Assembly (NCBI GenBank): GCA_035506295.1
Contig: DATJPR010000120.1
Coordinates: forward strand, 1-64,000
From: DATJPR01 sp035506295
Lineage (GTDB): Bacteria > Bacteroidota > Ignavibacteria > UBA10030 > UBA6906
Direction: 5' to 3'
Length of the DNA: 64,000 nt
Positions 35,591 to 44,853 of the stretch are shown here, piece after piece. Both the position numbers and the translations under genes were made by a program. The notes under the pieces are model-generated. The model was not told the DNA's origin. It did no database searches and saw only the letters and a program-made list of their open reading frames with translations. Position 1 is the stretch's first letter. Every line of letters starts with the position of its first letter.

Positions 35591-36433
35591 TTAAATCCCC
35601 CAGTCCCTGGGATAACGGAAATCGACATTGATCGTGCGCGTCGAGACCTTGGCGATCACCGGCAAACGGCGCTTGAATTGCGTCCTCCTGATCGTCGACC
35701 GCACCTTCGCGACAAAGGCGGTGTCGAAGCCCATGGCGGAGAGCTCCGCGTCGGTCCGGCGTTGATCCACCATCTGAAAAAGGAGTCGATCCACGTCCCT
35801 GTAGGAAAAGCCCAACTCCCCTTCATCGGTCTGCCCTTCCCAGAGATCGGCGGAGGGCTTCTTTTCCACGATGGCTTTCGGCACCCCGAGGTCCGATGCG
35901 AGCTGCCATACCTGGGTCTTAAACAGATCCCCGAGCGGATTGATGGCTGAGGCAAGGTCGCCGAACATCGTCCCGTATCCGAGGAGAAGCTCGGTCTTGT
36001 TGCTGGTGCCGATGACGAGTGCTTTCTCGCGCATCGACACATCGTAGAGCACCACCATGCGTTGCCGCGCCATCACGTTCCCTGCGCGCAAGCGGTCGGA
36101 TATCCCCAGGCCTTCGAGCGCGGCATCCACCATCGGAGAGATATCGATGAGTTCGGTTGCGACACCGGCCCTCCGTGCCGCCTCTTCCGCGTCGTGCCGG
36201 CTGGATGGATGACTCGTGCGATAAGGCATGAGTACCGCACGAACGTTTGCCGGTCCAAAGGCCTCTGCCGCGAGGAAAAGGACGACGGCGGAATCGACTC
36301 CGCCCGAGAGACCGAGCACGCCGCGCGTGAATCCCGCTCTCGTCGCCTCATCACGCAGGAAGTCCACCAGGAGCTTCTTGACGATCCCGGTGTTCAGGAC
36401 GAGGTCGGCGCCGACTTTGCTTGTGGTTTCCAT
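35591..36433 (-). CDS. nadE: NAD+ synthase (NH3-dependent type)
   Basis: 280 residues. Adenylates and amidates nicotinate adenine dinucleotide to NAD+. The ATP PP-loop GLSGGVDSAVVLFLAAEAFG sits near residue 40, followed by RQRMVVLYDVSMREKALVIGTSNKTELLLGYGTMFGDLASAINPLGDLFKTQV and the KKPSADLWEGQTDEGELGFSYRDVD loop. There is no N-terminal glutaminase domain, so free ammonia or a separate glutaminase must supply nitrogen. The ATG at 36433 is chosen over an in-frame start at 36469. It is divergent from the S8 protease gene. Confidence 0.95.
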   Translation of the reverse strand: METTSKVGADLVLNTGIVKKLLVDFLRDEATRAGFTRGVLGLSGGVDSAVVLFLAAEAFGPANVRAVLMPYRTSHPSSRHDAEEAARRAGVATELIDISPMVDAALEGLGISDRLRAGNVMARQRMVVLYDVSMREKALVIGTSNKTELLLGYGTMFGDLASAINPLGDLFKTQVWQLASDLGVPKAIVEKKPSADLWEGQTDEGELGFSYRDVDRLLFQMVDQRRTDAELSAMGFDTAFVAKVRSTIRRTQFKRRLPVIAKVSTRTINVDFRYPRDWGI

Positions 36434-36540
36434 CGCCCCAATACTACCAAAGAGTGTGGTGGGATTCAAGGGGTTTGCTTTTCGGTCGGCGTCTGCGTAG
36501 AATTTTGTGTTTGTGCAATACGTTTCTCCAGGAATCCTGC

Positions 36541-38322
36541 ATGAGATCGTTCACCCGGTGCGTCGCCCTTTTCCTTGCTTGCGGTACCGCCGCTTCCGCT
36601 CTCGTGGCACAGTCCATCGTCAGCCCGCAGCTGCGTGAAGCGATGGCACAGCACGGCCCCGACGCCCCGTATCTTTGTCTTATCACCTTTGCGGACAAAG
36701 GCGGACCCGGCCTGCTCAAGTCCTATGAGCCGGATCAGCTCGTCACACCGCGTGCACTGTTGCGAAGGGCAAACGTTCTCCCCCCCGGGCATCTGGTCGA
36801 TGAAGCAGATCTCCCGGTCGACGAGGATTACATCAAGGAGGTCGGTGCAACAGGGGCGGTGATCCGGCACAGGCTGAAATGGTTCAATGGGATCAGCGTT
36901 ATTGCGACCGGCCGCCAAATCGAACAGGTCGCCACACTGCCCCACGTGCATTCCGTCGAATTGGTCGGGAGATATAGAAAGGACAGTTCGCTCGAGCAAT
37001 TTGCTCCCGCGACAGCATCACCCACGCTGGGAAAGACATCGTCGGTCTCCGACATCGACTACGGAGAGTCTCTCAACGCCCTCACCATGCTCGATGTTCC
37101 AGCAGTACACCGGCAAGGGAACCACGCCCAGGGAGTGATCATCGGCGTATTCGACAACGGCTTCCGGTTGCTGACGCACACCGCCTTCGACAGCCTCCGC
37201 TCCCGCATCATCGCGACGCACGATTTCGTCGACCACAAGACAAGCGTGGTCCCCAATGATCAGGACCCCTCGTTCGGGTCTCACGGGGTCTGGACACTCT
37301 CTACCATCGGGGCATTCAAGCCGGGGCATGTCGTCGGCCCTGCGTTCGGGGCATCGTTCATTCTGGCGAGGACAGAAAACGACAGCAGCGAAACTCCGAT
37401 CGAGGAAGACAATTGGGCTGCGGCGATCCAGTGGGCCGAGAGTCTCGGCGTCCAGGTCACGAGTACCTCGTTGGGATATCTCGACTTTGATGCCCCCTAC
37501 ATCAGTTACACCTGGCAGGACATGAACGGCAGGACGTCGATCATCACGCGTGCGGCGGAGATGGCGGTAGGCAAAGGAGTCGTGGTGGTCAACTCGGCGG
37601 GAAACAACGGCTTCAATGCCGATCACAATACCTTGAATGCCCCCGCCGATGCAGATAGCGTGATCTCTGCGGGGGCTGTAGATCCCTCCGGCAACCGTGC
37701 GGGATTCAGCTCGGTCGGCCCAACGACAAGCAATCCGCCGGTCATCAAGCCCGACGTGATGGCACAGGGGGTCTCGGTCGCCGTCGCGAGCGCAGTCAAT
37801 GATACCTCTTATGGATTCTCACAGGGGACTTCGTTTTCCTGTCCCCTGACCGCGGGGGTGGCGGCACTCATCATCAAAGCCCATCCGACAGCAACGCCGG
37901 GGAACGTCATCGCATGGATGAAGTCCACCGCTTCCAATGCATCATCGCCAAACAATCTAATCGGCTGGGGAATCGTCGACGCAGCAGCGGCGATCGCGGT
38001 CGTTGCCCAGCAGCCGGTGTCCTCGCTGGAAGTGCTGCCGAGCCATCCCAATCCCTTCAACCCCATCAATGGCGTTACCGACCTTCAGTACCAGCTTCCT
38101 GAACCGTCCCGTGTGACGGCACGCGTATTCGACATCCTCGGCCGCCTCGTGCGGGAATTTCCTCCCGTGTACAGGTCTTCGGCGACCGGCCTGGTGACGT
38201 GGGATGGCACGGACGGGAACGGAATGCACGTCGCCTCCGGCACCTACTTCATTCGAATCGAGGCGCTGGGCGTTTCCGGGCAGAACAGAATGAGGACGCA
38301 GAGGATTGTGCTGGTCAGGTAG
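36541..38322 (+). CDS. Secreted subtilisin-like S8 protease with T9SS sorting domain
   Basis: 593 residues. Signal peptide (VALFLACGTAASALVAQ), a propeptide region to about residue 195, and a subtilase domain with catalytic Asp205 (GVFDNGF), His248 (GSHGVWTLS), oxyanion Asn355 (SAGNNGF) and Ser431 (GTSFSCPLTAGVAAL). The last ~90 residues are a secretion domain: LPSHPNPFNPINGVTDLQYQ, then VTARVFDILGRLVREF, WDGTDGNGMHVASGTYFIR. This NPFNP / WDG..G..V.SG.Y pattern is the type A C-terminal signal for type IX secretion. ATG at 36541 chosen over a start at 36421 that would overlap nadE. Confidence 0.94.
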   Translation: MRSFTRCVALFLACGTAASALVAQSIVSPQLREAMAQHGPDAPYLCLITFADKGGPGLLKSYEPDQLVTPRALLRRANVLPPGHLVDEADLPVDEDYIKEVGATGAVIRHRLKWFNGISVIATGRQIEQVATLPHVHSVELVGRYRKDSSLEQFAPATASPTLGKTSSVSDIDYGESLNALTMLDVPAVHRQGNHAQGVIIGVFDNGFRLLTHTAFDSLRSRIIATHDFVDHKTSVVPNDQDPSFGSHGVWTLSTIGAFKPGHVVGPAFGASFILARTENDSSETPIEEDNWAAAIQWAESLGVQVTSTSLGYLDFDAPYISYTWQDMNGRTSIITRAAEMAVGKGVVVVNSAGNNGFNADHNTLNAPADADSVISAGAVDPSGNRAGFSSVGPTTSNPPVIKPDVMAQGVSVAVASAVNDTSYGFSQGTSFSCPLTAGVAALIIKAHPTATPGNVIAWMKSTASNASSPNNLIGWGIVDAAAAIAVVAQQPVSSLEVLPSHPNPFNPINGVTDLQYQLPEPSRVTARVFDILGRLVREFPPVYRSSATGLVTWDGTDGNGMHVASGTYFIRIEALGVSGQNRMRTQRIVLVR

Positions 38323-38349
38323 CACGCGATCGTCGGTCATCCAAGGTAA

Positions 38350-38433
38350 GCAGACAGCGGACAGTTGACAGTAGACAGTAATGGTGAATTGGAATTTTGA
38401 ATCACTGTCCGCTGACAGCTGTTCGCTGTCTGC
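38350..38433. repeat. Imperfect inverted repeat between convergent genes
   Basis: gcagacagcggacag (38350-38364) is matched, with one mismatch, by the reverse complement of ctgttcgctgtctgc (38419-38433). The arms are separated by about 54 nt that include further cagacag-like units. It sits between the stops of the protease and lat genes and could form a hairpin that ends both transcripts, but it lacks a T-run. It may be a dispersed intergenic repeat. Confidence 0.6.
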
Positions 38434-38465
38434 TCGCAGAAGCCACTTCCCGCCGTTTGCTAGAG

Positions 38466-39818
38466 TCAGGCTTTCTTTATTGCCTGCCTGATGATCTCGA
38501 TCCCCTCGTCGATCTCCGCTTTGGAGACGTTCAAAGCCGGCCGGAACCGGATCGAGCGATCTCCGCTGGGCAGAATAATGAGCCCGTTCTCGAAGCACAT
38601 GTTCCGGACCGCATTCCGCTTCGCTGTATCCGACGCATCGAACGCTGCAAACAGGCCAAGCCCGCGGGGATTGGAGATGATCCCCGGGAATTCTTCCGCG
38701 AGTTCCTGGATCCTCACGAGGAGGTGCTCGCCGACCACCCGCGCGTTCTCGACGAGGTTCTCTTCCTCAATAATCTCCAGGTACCGCGTCGACCGGACCA
38801 TGTCCACGAGATTGCCGCCCCACGTGGAGTTGAGTCGGCTCGAGACTTTGAACACGTTGTCTTTGACCTCTTCGATCCTGCGCCCGCACAAGAAGCCGCA
38901 CACCTGGACTTTCTTTCCGAAGGAGATCATGTCGGGCTGGATAAAGTGCTGGTGCGCCCACATTTTCCCCGTCATCCCGATTCCCGTCTGGACCTCGTCG
39001 CAGATCAGCATCGCCTCATTCTCATCGGCGAGCTGCCGCAGGGCAGCGAAGAACTCGGGGCGGAAATGGTTGTCACCGCCCTCACCCTGGATCGGCTCGA
39101 TGATGATCGCGGCGATATCGTCCTTGTTCCGGTAGAACGCCTCCTTGATCTGCGCGATGCTTGTTCCTTCCGCCATCTCCACCTGGGCGAGGGTTTGCCG
39201 GTCCAGCGGATACGTGACCTTCGGGTTCAGCACGCGCGGCCACGAGAACTTCGGGTAGAGATCGGTCTTCACCGGGTCGGTGTTGGTTAATGACAGCGTG
39301 TACCCCGACCTCCCATGGAAGCACTGCTGAAAATGGATCACCTGGCGTCCGCGCTCCTCACGAATACCGCGGGCGAAGTTCTTCCGGATCTTCCAATCGA
39401 AGGCGGCCTTCAAGGCATTCTCCACGCCGAGAGTCCCGCCCTCCACGAAGAACGCGTGGGGCAAATATTCCGGGATCGCAACACGGGCAAAGGTATCCAC
39501 AAATTCCGCCTGCTCGGCGCAATAGATATCGGACAGCGAGGGCTTGTTCAGTGCAACGTGGCTGATCTTCTCGAGGAACTCCGGGGTCTGCATCTTGGGA
39601 TGGTTCATCCCGAGCGGCGAGGAGGCGACGTAGGTGAAGAAGTCGAGGTATGACCGGCCGGTTTTCGCGTCGATCAGACGCGAGCCGCGGCTCCGGCGGA
39701 GATCGACGACAAGATCGAACCCATCCACCAACATGTGGCGGGAAAGGGTCGACATGACGTCGGAGGGCGAAACATGTGACGACGTGTTCCGCATGGTGTC
39801 AACACCGTGCAGTTCCAT
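38466..39818 (-). CDS. lat: L-lysine 6-transaminase
   Basis: 450 residues, PLP enzyme that moves the epsilon-amino group of lysine to 2-oxoglutarate, giving 2-aminoadipate 6-semialdehyde. Sequence characters: GFDLVVDLRRSRGSRLIDAKTGRSYLDFFTYVASSPLGMNHP, FVEGGTLGVENALKAAFDWK, CDEVQTGIGMTGKMWAHQHF with PLP-binding Asp274, and ISFGKKVQVCGFLCG with the Schiff-base Lys302. These fit LAT rather than ornithine or GABA aminotransferases. It follows the aldehyde dehydrogenase gene on the same strand after 148 bp. Confidence 0.9.
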   Translation of the reverse strand: MELHGVDTMRNTSSHVSPSDVMSTLSRHMLVDGFDLVVDLRRSRGSRLIDAKTGRSYLDFFTYVASSPLGMNHPKMQTPEFLEKISHVALNKPSLSDIYCAEQAEFVDTFARVAIPEYLPHAFFVEGGTLGVENALKAAFDWKIRKNFARGIREERGRQVIHFQQCFHGRSGYTLSLTNTDPVKTDLYPKFSWPRVLNPKVTYPLDRQTLAQVEMAEGTSIAQIKEAFYRNKDDIAAIIIEPIQGEGGDNHFRPEFFAALRQLADENEAMLICDEVQTGIGMTGKMWAHQHFIQPDMISFGKKVQVCGFLCGRRIEEVKDNVFKVSSRLNSTWGGNLVDMVRSTRYLEIIEEENLVENARVVGEHLLVRIQELAEEFPGIISNPRGLGLFAAFDASDTAKRNAVRNMCFENGLIILPSGDRSIRFRPALNVSKAEIDEGIEIIRQAIKKA

Positions 39819-39966
39819 AGCATACTCCTTCGTGAAACGTTGATGGCATGGGTCTTCCGTTCAGTATGGACGTTCTTGGCCATCATCGATTCAGAAGAAT
39901 TCCTGGTGCTCGTACAGCGACACCATGTATGTCGGAACATGTTTCACTGCAATTTACTCCGGCACG
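39819..39966. other. 148-bp gap between aldehyde dehydrogenase and lat
   Basis: Longest gap in the plsY-to-lat run. GAAGGAG precedes lat on the minus strand (39826-39832). Nothing else is recognised; a separate lat promoter here is possible. Confidence 0.3.
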
Positions 39967-41466
39967 CTACTTGTCAGCTCCGTAGTTGTCGATCTGCGCG
40001 CGCTGCAATCCGCCGCTGTAGTCGACATAGACGGTCTTCCATTCACTGAAGAACTCATACACCGTCCAACCACCTTCCCGGTGGCCGTTCCCGGTCTGCT
40101 TCACACCGCCGAACGGCATATGGGCTTCTGCGCCGATCGTCGGGGCGTTAATGTAGGTGATCCCCGCCTTGATGTCTCGCATGGCCCGGAACGCTCCATT
40201 GACATCGTTGGTATAGATCGAAGAAGAGAGGCCGTAGATGGTATCGTTGAGAACGGTGATGGCCTCATCGAGCGTCTTCACGCGGATCACCGAGAGGACG
40301 GGACCGAAAATTTCCTCTTTTGCGATCCGGTGTTCCGGCTTCACATCGACGAACACGGTCGGCTCATAAAACCATCCTTTGGCAAGGGCACCGTCAGCGG
40401 CAATCTTGCCGCCGATCGCAATCTTCGCTCCCTGTTCCAGTCCGACCTTCACGTAGCCGGCCACGGTCTGGCGCTGTCCCTCGTTCACGCAGGGACCGAC
40501 ATCGACACCGTCCACAAGCCCGTCGCCCAACTTGAGCTTCTTCACGCGGCTGACGAGCATGTCAACGAACTTGTCGTGGACCCCGTCCTGGAGAATGAGC
40601 CTGCTCGTCGCCGTGCACCGTTGACCGGTGGTCCCGAACGCTCCCCAGAGGACGCCCTCAAGAGCAAGATCCAGGTTCGCGTCATTCATCACAATCTGTG
40701 CGTTCTTGCCGCCGAGCTCCAGCGAGACGCGTTTAAGCGTTTGCGCCCCGACTTCGGCGATTTTCTTGCCGACCACCGTCGAGCCCGTGAAGCTGACAAG
40801 GTCCACATCCGGATGCCCGACGATCGCCATCCCCACCTCGCCTCCCCCGCCGTGGACGAGATTGATCACTCCCTCCGGCACACCGGCTTCGAGAAGAATT
40901 TCGACCAGGGATGTCGCGGTCGCCGGCGTATCGGACGCGGGCTTGAAGACGACACTGTTCCCACACAGCAGCGCAGGGAAGATCTTCCATGTCGGAATAG
41001 CCATCGGGAAATTCCAGGGCGTAACAACACCCGCCACACCGATCGGCACACGCATGGCCATATTGAACTTGTTCGGGAGCTCGGAGGGTACGGTATGGCC
41101 GAACAAACGCCGCCCTTCGCTCGATGCATAGTACGCCGTGTCGATCCCCTCCTGCACGTCGCCGCGCGTTTCGGTGAGGACCTTCCCCATCTCGCGCGTC
41201 ATCTGTTTCGCGAGATCCTCCTTCCTGGCGACCATGAGGTCGCCGACCTTCCGCATGATGTCGCCCCGTTTCGGCGCGGGGACAAGACGCCACTGCTCGA
41301 AGGCTTTTCGCGCGCATTTCACCGCGCAGTCCACGTCCTCCTTCCCCGACTTGGGGAAGACTCCTACCACTTCATCCCACCGTGCCGGGTTACGATTCTC
41401 AAAGGTATTTCCCGACTGTGCGTCAACCCACTTCCCATCGATGAAATTCTGGAATTTCTTAGCCAT
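39967..41466 (-). CDS. NAD(P)+-dependent aldehyde dehydrogenase
   Basis: 499 residues. ALDH-fold motifs: VVTPWNFP (Asn152), FKPASDTPATA (Lys175), SFTGSTVVGKKI, LELGGKN with Glu250 as general base and the nucleophile Cys284 in GQRCTA. Adjacent to lat, so the expected substrate is 2-aminoadipate 6-semialdehyde (as its cyclic piperideine form), giving 2-aminoadipate in lysine breakdown. The sequence alone does not exclude a broad-range ALDH. It starts 17 nt after the purB stop. Confidence 0.88.
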   Translation of the reverse strand: MAKKFQNFIDGKWVDAQSGNTFENRNPARWDEVVGVFPKSGKEDVDCAVKCARKAFEQWRLVPAPKRGDIMRKVGDLMVARKEDLAKQMTREMGKVLTETRGDVQEGIDTAYYASSEGRRLFGHTVPSELPNKFNMAMRVPIGVAGVVTPWNFPMAIPTWKIFPALLCGNSVVFKPASDTPATATSLVEILLEAGVPEGVINLVHGGGGEVGMAIVGHPDVDLVSFTGSTVVGKKIAEVGAQTLKRVSLELGGKNAQIVMNDANLDLALEGVLWGAFGTTGQRCTATSRLILQDGVHDKFVDMLVSRVKKLKLGDGLVDGVDVGPCVNEGQRQTVAGYVKVGLEQGAKIAIGGKIAADGALAKGWFYEPTVFVDVKPEHRIAKEEIFGPVLSVIRVKTLDEAITVLNDTIYGLSSSIYTNDVNGAFRAMRDIKAGITYINAPTIGAEAHMPFGGVKQTGNGHREGGWTVYEFFSEWKTVYVDYSGGLQRAQIDNYGADK

Positions 41467-41483
41467 GGTTTGGTCTCCATGCG

Positions 41484-42779
41484 TTAGGTGAGCCCGACGC
41501 GGCTGAAAATATAATCCACGTTCCGGGTGCTTTTACCGAGATCGAAGAGCCCTGCGATCTCATCGGGGGTAAGCAGCGCCGCCACCTCTTTGTTGTTCAC
41601 CAACAGTTCCTTGAACTCCCGCCCGTCTTCCCACACCTGCATCGCCGCCGATTGAACCATCTTGTACGCATCCTCGCGTTTCATCCCCTTCTTCGTCAGC
41701 GCAAGGAGCACCGGCTGAGAGAAAATCAGCCCGTGCGTTCGGTTGATGTTCTTCAACATATTCTCCGGATACACGAGGAGCTTGTCGATCAGGTCCGTCG
41801 TCAGATGCAGAACGTAGTCGAGAAGAATGCAGCTGTCCGGGACGACGACCCGTTCGACCGACGAATGGGTAATATCCCTCTCGTGCCACAGCGAAACATC
41901 TTCCATTGCCGCAAGGGCGTTGCCGCGCAGGACCCTCGCCAAACCCGCGATCCTCTCGCAGGTGATCGGGTTCCGTTTGTGCGGCATGGCGGACGATCCT
42001 TTCTGACCCTTCGAGAAGTATTCCTCCGCTTCAAGGACCTCCGTCTTCTGCAGATGCCGGATTTCGGTGGCGAACTTCTCGAGCGAGCTCCCGACAATGG
42101 CGAGGACGGACATGAACTCCGCATGACGATCGCGCTGGATGATCTGCGTCGAGACCGGCGCCGGCTTCAAGCCGAGTTTCGCGCACACATATTCCTCCAC
42201 TTTCGGGCTCAGGTGCTCGAAAGTCCCGACCGCGCCCGAGATCTTTCCAACGGAAATCCTCTCCTGCGCCGCTTCGAGACGCGCGATGTTGCGCCGCGTT
42301 TCATCATACCAGAGGGCCAGCTTCAAGCCGAAGGTGGTCGGCTCCGCGTGCACGCCGTGCGTTCTTCCCACCATCACCGTGTGCTTGAACTCCCTGGCCC
42401 GCCGCCCCAGGACTTCCTGAAGGCTGCGAAGGTCCTTCAACAGGAGTGCTCCCGATTGCTGCATCTGCACGGAGAGGCAGGTATCAAGAACATCCGAGGA
42501 TGTCATCCCTTGATGAATGAACCGGGATTCGGATCCCACATGCTCGCCGACATTCGTGAGAAACGCGATGACGTCGTGCTTCACTTCCCGTTCAATCTCA
42601 TCGATGCGCGCGACTTCGAAACGCGCCCGCTCTCTGATGGTCCGCACTGCTTCCCGGGGGATGGCCCCCAGCTCGGCCTGGGCCTCGCATGCGAGGATCT
42701 CAATTTCAAGCCAGATCCGAAATTTGTTTTCCTCCTCCCAAATCGCTCCCATGTCCGGTCGGGTGTAACGGCGTATCAC
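41484..42779 (-). CDS. purB: Adenylosuccinate lyase
   Basis: 431 residues. Cleaves SAICAR and adenylosuccinate in purine synthesis. The start is a GTG at 42779 (VIRRYTRPDMGAIWEEENKFRIWLEIE), which is the exact usual N-terminus, with AAGGA upstream. Other motifs are GMTSSDVLDTCLSVQM, VGRTHGVHAEPTTFGLKLALWYDE and the signature loop KGQKGSSAMPHKRNPI. Flanked by htrA (27 nt upstream) and the aldehyde dehydrogenase (17 nt downstream) in one run of genes. Confidence 0.97.
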   Translation of the reverse strand: MIRRYTRPDMGAIWEEENKFRIWLEIEILACEAQAELGAIPREAVRTIRERARFEVARIDEIEREVKHDVIAFLTNVGEHVGSESRFIHQGMTSSDVLDTCLSVQMQQSGALLLKDLRSLQEVLGRRAREFKHTVMVGRTHGVHAEPTTFGLKLALWYDETRRNIARLEAAQERISVGKISGAVGTFEHLSPKVEEYVCAKLGLKPAPVSTQIIQRDRHAEFMSVLAIVGSSLEKFATEIRHLQKTEVLEAEEYFSKGQKGSSAMPHKRNPITCERIAGLARVLRGNALAAMEDVSLWHERDITHSSVERVVVPDSCILLDYVLHLTTDLIDKLLVYPENMLKNINRTHGLIFSQPVLLALTKKGMKREDAYKMVQSAAMQVWEDGREFKELLVNNKEVAALLTPDEIAGLFDLGKSTRNVDYIFSRVGLT

Positions 42780-42806
42780 GCAAGGATCCTTTCGAGAAAG
42801 AAGAAC

Positions 42807-43991
42807 CTACCCCGGTCGCTTTTCCAGTTTCAGAGGAAGCTCCATCCCCTTTTTGTTGCGGAGCACTTTCACCTTGAGCACATCCCCCACCTTCGCATCC
42901 TGCAGGATTGCGGCAAGCGAATTTTCGTCCGTGACGGTTTCCCCGTTGATCGCCGTGATCACGTCACCCGTCACAAAGCCTGCCCGCGCGGCAGGGCTTC
43001 CTTCCTCGACATCGCTGATGATGACGCCCTGCGCCATCGCGAGCCCGAAGATCCGCGCCAAGCGCCGGTCGACCGTCTGCACCTCGATGCCGGTCCAGAA
43101 TTCCCGCTCGACTTTTCCGCTCTTGCGGAGCTGTGCGATAATCGTCTTGACGCGATTGATCGGGATGGCAAACCCGAGGCCGATGTTTCCCTGATTCGGC
43201 GTGAAGATCACGGCGTTGACGCCGATGACCTCACCATCCGCATTCACCAGGGGGCCGCCGCTGTTGCCGGAATTGATGGCCGCATCCGTCTGGATCATTC
43301 CCTTGTACACGCGCCCTTCCTGCTCCTGCAAGTTCATCCCCGTGGCGCTGACGACGCCCACCGTTACCGTCGGCCGATTGTTGACATCGAACAACCCGAA
43401 CGGATTGCCGAAGGCAATCGCCCATTCGCCGATGATGACATCGTCCGAGTTCCCAAGATGGAGAAACGGAAACGACTTTCCGGAGATCTTCAGGAGTGCG
43501 ACGTCGGAGACAGGGTCGCTTCCCACCAACTCCGCTTTGTACTTCTCGCCGTTCGTCATTGTCACCGTGATTTCCTTCGCGTTCCCCGCGACATGGTCGT
43601 TCGTAACAATGTATCCATCAGACGAGATCAGAAATCCCGAACCGAGCTCCTGCACCCGCTGCGTGTACATCTGATCGCCGAAGAAGTGGAAGAATGGATC
43701 ATCTCCCCACGGGCTCCGGTACCGGACGGTGCGGACTTCAATGACGTTGATGCCAACAACGGCGGGGCTGACGCTCGCCACCGTGCGCGTGATGGCGTTC
43801 TGGCGCGAGGCTGAGACTACATTCGTCACGGAGTCGCGATACGAAGCGGACTGCAAGGGTATGTCGCCCGCACGCTGATCCGCCGAGGCGGGTTGGTCGA
43901 CGGAGCGGTGGCCAAGCCCGTAGCCGACGATCCCGGCCGCAAAAGTGGGGACCAGGAAGAGGAGGACAGCGATGAGACTCTTTCCGCGCAT
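42807..43991 (-). CDS. HtrA/DegP-like S1C serine protease with one PDZ domain
   Basis: 394 residues. N-terminal membrane anchor or uncleaved signal (LIAVLLFLVPTFAAGIVGYGLG), then a trypsin-like domain with His133 (TNDHVAGN), Asp163 (VSDVALLK) and Ser244 (NSGNSGGPLVN), and one PDZ domain at about residues 290-385 (GVIISDVEEGSPAARAGFVTGDVITAINGETV). Periplasmic quality-control protease of the DegS/HhoA type. Ten nt after the plsY stop. Confidence 0.93.
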   Translation of the reverse strand: MRGKSLIAVLLFLVPTFAAGIVGYGLGHRSVDQPASADQRAGDIPLQSASYRDSVTNVVSASRQNAITRTVASVSPAVVGINVIEVRTVRYRSPWGDDPFFHFFGDQMYTQRVQELGSGFLISSDGYIVTNDHVAGNAKEITVTMTNGEKYKAELVGSDPVSDVALLKISGKSFPFLHLGNSDDVIIGEWAIAFGNPFGLFDVNNRPTVTVGVVSATGMNLQEQEGRVYKGMIQTDAAINSGNSGGPLVNADGEVIGVNAVIFTPNQGNIGLGFAIPINRVKTIIAQLRKSGKVEREFWTGIEVQTVDRRLARIFGLAMAQGVIISDVEEGSPAARAGFVTGDVITAINGETVTDENSLAAILQDAKVGDVLKVKVLRNKKGMELPLKLEKRPG

Positions 43992-44001
43992 CCGATCACC
44001 T

Positions 44002-44622
44002 TCAAAGACGCCTGTGAAGAGTGAGATACTCTTTCACCGGCCCGACAAGCTTTGTGAGAATGACGACCATCGTTGCTATGATGAACAGCTGAGCCGACCA
44101 CCGCGATACTTGTGGGGGCACCATGAAATTCCAGACACCGTCCGGCAGGAACGACATTATCGCCGGGGCAAGGCAGCATGCGATCGCGCTCCCGACGTTT
44201 ACTTCCTTCACTACCGCGTAGCCCGCCCCCCAGCACAGCATCCAGAGAGGGACGACGACCGGATCAATCGAAAGCATCGCCCCTGCAGCCGTCGAAAGTC
44301 CTCTTCCGCCCTGACCCTTCAACCAGACCGGGAAGTTGTGCCCCAACACCGCTCCGATTCCGGCCCCTGCAGCTGCGGCATACAATCCGCCGAAGATCGC
44401 CCTCGAAAGCTCAACCGCCGCAAAGCCTTTGAGAACATCAAACAACAAAACGACGGCGCCGACAAAGGGGGATCGGGTAACAAGGTACGAGTTCAGCGCG
44501 CCGACGTTGCCGCTCCCGGCGTTTCGGATGTCAACCCCTCTTGCCCTTCGAACAACCAGATGGGCTGTCGGAATGGATCCGAGAACATAGCCGATGAGGA
44601 GTGAAAGCAGAAAAGAGCTCAC
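44002..44622 (-). CDS. plsY: Glycerol-3-phosphate acyltransferase PlsY
   Basis: 206-residue inner-membrane enzyme that uses acyl-phosphate to acylate glycerol-3-phosphate, first step of phospholipid synthesis. Motifs: GSIPTAHLVVRRARGVDIRNAGSGNVGALN (substrate loop), GAVLGHNFPVWLKGQGGRGLSTAAG, and KLVGPVKEYL near the end, with five hydrophobic segments. Start is the GTG at 44622. First gene of the plsY-htrA-purB-ALDH run. Confidence 0.93.
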   Translation of the reverse strand: MSSFLLSLLIGYVLGSIPTAHLVVRRARGVDIRNAGSGNVGALNSYLVTRSPFVGAVVLLFDVLKGFAAVELSRAIFGGLYAAAAGAGIGAVLGHNFPVWLKGQGGRGLSTAAGAMLSIDPVVVPLWMLCWGAGYAVVKEVNVGSAIACCLAPAIMSFLPDGVWNFMVPPQVSRWSAQLFIIATMVVILTKLVGPVKEYLTLHRRL

Positions 44623-44853
44623 GCGTCGACCCGATATGGCTCAAAGTCGGCCTATTTTGAGTAAAATACGAAGAAACTAGTGGAGAGTCAATAAATCAGG
44701 GATCAGGCCTCAGGGGTCAGGAGTCAGTTAGCAACATTTCTTCGTGCTGTCTTCGAGCCGACGCCTCACTCCTGATTCCTGCCCCCTCATTTGAATTTTG
44801 ACCGCAGAATGTCTTAATTCCGACCCGCACCAGACAATCTGAAACGAATCCCC
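44623..44853. promoter_or_regulatory. Divergent intergenic region plsY / larB with TCAGG-type repeats
   Basis: 231 bp. Contains a run of atcagg/gtcagg units (44697-44726) followed 40 nt later by an imperfect inverted copy (cactcctgattcctgcc, 44766-44782). The arms could fold into a long imperfect hairpin. The remainder is AT-rich near 44650-44690, where the plsY promoter is expected. No defined regulator site is recognised. Confidence 0.4.

Noticed and set aside
39925..41487. 520-codon open frame opposite the aldehyde dehydrogenase gene
   Set aside because: The opposite strand carries all catalytic ALDH residues in frame; this one has none.
41652..43814. 720-codon open frame on the plus strand across purB and htrA
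   Set aside because: Antisense to two well-supported genes and has Arg/His-rich, low-complexity translation.
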